From Terriglobia bacterium (GTDB taxonomy: Bacteria; Acidobacteriota; UBA6911): a stretch of DNA of 64,000 bases. Of the stretch, positions 62,413 to 64,000 are shown one piece after another (within the stretch, counting starts at the first letter, position 1; the number at the start of each line of letters is the position of its first letter). Under the pieces are notes generated by a model. It did no database searches, was not told where the DNA came from, and worked only from the letters and a program-made list of their open reading frames with translations. The translations under genes were made by a program, and so were the position numbers. The stretch lies in assembly GCA_020072565.1 (NCBI GenBank), contig JAIQGI010000010.1, forward strand, positions 1 to 64,000, in the 5' to 3' direction.

Positions 62413-64000
62413 CTACTCCCGCATTTTCCAGGGGGCATCGAGCTCTTTAAGCCAGGATTCCAAAAACGTCTGGATTACCTCGTCGTGATTGACCGACGTG
62501 GGTGTGAAGCGCAAGCGTTTCCTCACCTCAATCCTGGTGCTTTGTTCGAGACTCGCGTGCTCTTTGGCGAGGTTCTTGGTATAAGCGGCGTATAGAATTC
62601 CATTCCCCCTGGCGAGCCAGTCGCTGAAGGCTCCGTAGTTTCCAGGTAACGCGTCAAAGAGGAACACATCCGTGACGTGATCCTCAAGGCCGCCTCGCCT
62701 CAATGCGCTGGCTGCTGGTCGGTATCCCCCGCCGTCTGCGCTGATGATCAGCTTGTTCAGCCGGGCCGTCTTGATGACGTTTTCGTTTTTCAACGTCGAC
62801 AGCACATCCTCGACAAGACGCTTCAGGCCGCCTTCGTCTTCCATCTTTCCCCCGAAGGAATCTCTCGCGCGATAGGGCCCCTGTGGCAACACCAGAATGG
62901 CATTGATGTCTTGAGCAGCCAGGGCCCGGGGCATCTCATACTTTTCCAGAGCGCCGAGGTTGTCGTCCATCTGGCCGTGAAAGTGGACAATAACGTTGGT
63001 TCCCGCTGTCGCTTCCTGGTACGATTCCGGAACGACCACGACGATGCTGTTGTCATCATAATGGGGATGATAGGGATAGAAGGTGCCATTGGAAGCTTTA
63101 AAACCCTGCTTCCTCTGTTGATGCGGGAAGGGAGCGGCAACGGAACGATAGATCCCCCAGCGGCCACCCGGAAACGAGTTCCAGTCGACATTGTTTGCTG
63201 GAATGTTTCTCTCCTGATATCCGGTGCTGCCCGTGAAATGGTTCCAGACAGCCCGCGACACCATTGCGCCCAGGAGAATCCCGCGGTTCTCGATGTCCCC
63301 GCGGTGATCGGGATGCTTATCGACGAAAATGGCGAGTGCGATGTCGGCCTTTTCAGAGAGGATCAATGCCACATCGACCTTGGTTTCGTTTATCGAACCG
63401 GTCTTATTAGCTACCTGGAGGTATTTGCATTCTTCTTCCGGTAGAAACCTTGGGATCATCTCGCGATAGAACTGCTCCTTCAGAATGTCGAGCATGGCAT
63501 CGCAGGATGCAGGGGAGACCAGGGTCTTGGAGTACAGAGCTTCGAGCAGGATGACCATGTCTTCCGGCGTTGACACACCAACGCCATAGCGCAGGGCCTC
63601 CGAAGTGTGCAGCTTGGTTTCGACCGAAAGCAGGCGATTCAAAATTCTGGTGTTTTTAAGCCCCTTCTGAACCAGGAATTCATTGACGACGCGCAGACGC
63701 TCGGCATGGGTCGGCGCCAAATGGTCGAGAAGAAGGTTGGCTGCGGTGTTGTCGCTCTGCACAATCATGAGCTTGACGGCGTCGAGCAAGGCAATGCGAT
63801 CCCCTTCGGAAAGGAGTTGCAGAATCCCCGAGCCCGGCTTCAAGTCTTCCTTGGCCAGAGTGATGACGGTATCCGGATCGATTTTTTTCTCGTCCACCAT
63901 TTGGAAGAAGGCTGCCATGACGGGCAGCTTGATTGCGCTCGCGGCAGGAAATCGTTCCGAGGCGCGATAGCCTACGGTTTCTCCGGTGTTGAGGTTTTTG
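62413..64000 (-). CDS. Class A beta-lactamase-fold protein fused to an alpha/beta-hydrolase-like domain (partial)
   Basis: The coding frame runs off the right edge of the window, so the N-terminus is missing; at least 528 residues are present. The first visible part contains the serine beta-lactamase motifs: SxxK (SAIK, Ser codon 63937-63939), SDN in VQSDNTAANLLLDHL and KTG in VANKTGSINETKVD. The second part (about the last 260 residues) has an esterase-like pattern (NVIVHFHGQMDDN, NAILVLPQGPYRAR, KLIISADGGGYRPAASAL, VNHDEVIQTFLESWLKEL), although the nucleophile elbow SADGGG is not a normal GxSxG. The first domain may be a beta-lactamase or a peptidase-like serine hydrolase; the fusion is uncommon. 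Confidence 0.75.
   Translation of the reverse strand, partial: KNLNTGETVGYRASERFPAASAIKLPVMAAFFQMVDEKKIDPDTVITLAKEDLKPGSGILQLLSEGDRIALLDAVKLMIVQSDNTAANLLLDHLAPTHAERLRVVNEFLVQKGLKNTRILNRLLSVETKLHTSEALRYGVGVSTPEDMVILLEALYSKTLVSPASCDAMLDILKEQFYREMIPRFLPEEECKYLQVANKTGSINETKVDVALILSEKADIALAIFVDKHPDHRGDIENRGILLGAMVSRAVWNHFTGSTGYQERNIPANNVDWNSFPGGRWGIYRSVAAPFPHQQRKQGFKASNGTFYPYHPHYDDNSIVVVVPESYQEATAGTNVIVHFHGQMDDNLGALEKYEMPRALAAQDINAILVLPQGPYRARDSFGGKMEDEGGLKRLVEDVLSTLKNENVIKTARLNKLIISADGGGYRPAASALRRGGLEDHVTDVFLFDALPGNYGAFSDWLARGNGILYAAYTKNLAKEHASLEQSTRIEVRKRLRFTPTSVNHDEVIQTFLESWLKELDAPWKMRE

Noticed and set aside
1-64000. tRNA, rRNA, CRISPR, integrase or transposase genes
   Set aside because: I looked for tRNA-like T-loop sequences, repeated spacer patterns and recombinase motifs and saw none that held up by eye; a tRNAscan or Infernal run was not possible.

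Overview
The window looks like a chromosomal segment of a GC-rich, Gram-negative soil or sediment bacterium, most likely an Acidobacteriota member. This is inferred from gene content only: an Oar-like TonB-dependent receptor with an N-terminal carboxypeptidase-regulatory domain, three sortilin/VPS10-like Asp-box propeller proteins, a DUF1549/DUF1553 - DUF1501 - PPC-domain operon, several exported S9, S41 (tricorn) and M28 peptidases with Gly-Arg-rich inserts, and a PIG-L deacetylase next to a sodium:solute symporter. I saw no rRNA, tRNA, CRISPR array, transposase or phage gene.

Layout. 1-4600: the 3' end of an unidentified gene with a hairpin, then a large outer-membrane receptor whose leader carries a perfect inverted repeat. 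4782-7487 (minus): a sortilin-like propeller protein that lacks the C-terminal helical domain of its paralogue. 7866-17696 (plus): a HybA-like ferredoxin and a three-part fusion (NrfD/HybB membrane quinone module, cytochrome-c3-like multiheme domain, octaheme tetrathionate-reductase-like domain; 14 CXXCH in total), followed by DUF1549/1553, DUF1501 and PPC-repeat genes. 17731-20660: a DRE-TIM metallolyase, an exported cyclase-family hydrolase and a small DUF1579-like protein. 20873-24655: a complete dmsABC-type molybdoenzyme operon. 24812-28645: a GH2 beta-galactosidase with a discoidin-like C-terminus, interrupted by one in-frame TGA. 28848-35589: two convergent propeller paralogues separated by a strong hairpin. 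35761-38786 (minus): a GH16 endoglucanase, an unknown secreted protein and a cyclophilin. 38984-47788: two S9 peptidases and a tricorn-type peptidase. 48335-49999: a 55-residue membrane protein and a DsbB-like/beta-propeller fusion. 50055-55832 (minus): a sodium:solute symporter with a coupled small membrane protein, a PIG-L deacetylase, a DUF2911 protein and a DinB-like protein. 56321-60061 (plus): a REC-GAF-SpoIIE phosphatase behind a consensus sigma-54 promoter, and a sugar kinase/UTP-sugar pyrophosphorylase fusion. 60171-64000 (minus): an M28 peptidase and a class A beta-lactamase-fold/hydrolase fusion cut by the window edge.

How the genes fit together. Two themes dominate: anaerobic or alternative respiration (HybA-like/NrfD-multiheme pair and DmsABC), and export of hydrolases that degrade peptides and polysaccharides, served by the TonB receptor and the symporter. 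Seven transcription units, mostly encoding exported hydrolases, share a promoter-like bipartite motif (GATGmTTTCC, then GGTATCCT starting exactly 22 nt after the first G), which suggests common control. The most promising candidates for something undescribed are the NrfD-14-heme fusion and its neighbourhood, the shared promoter motif, the kinase-pyrophosphorylase fusion, and the DsbB-propeller gene with its tiny membrane partner.
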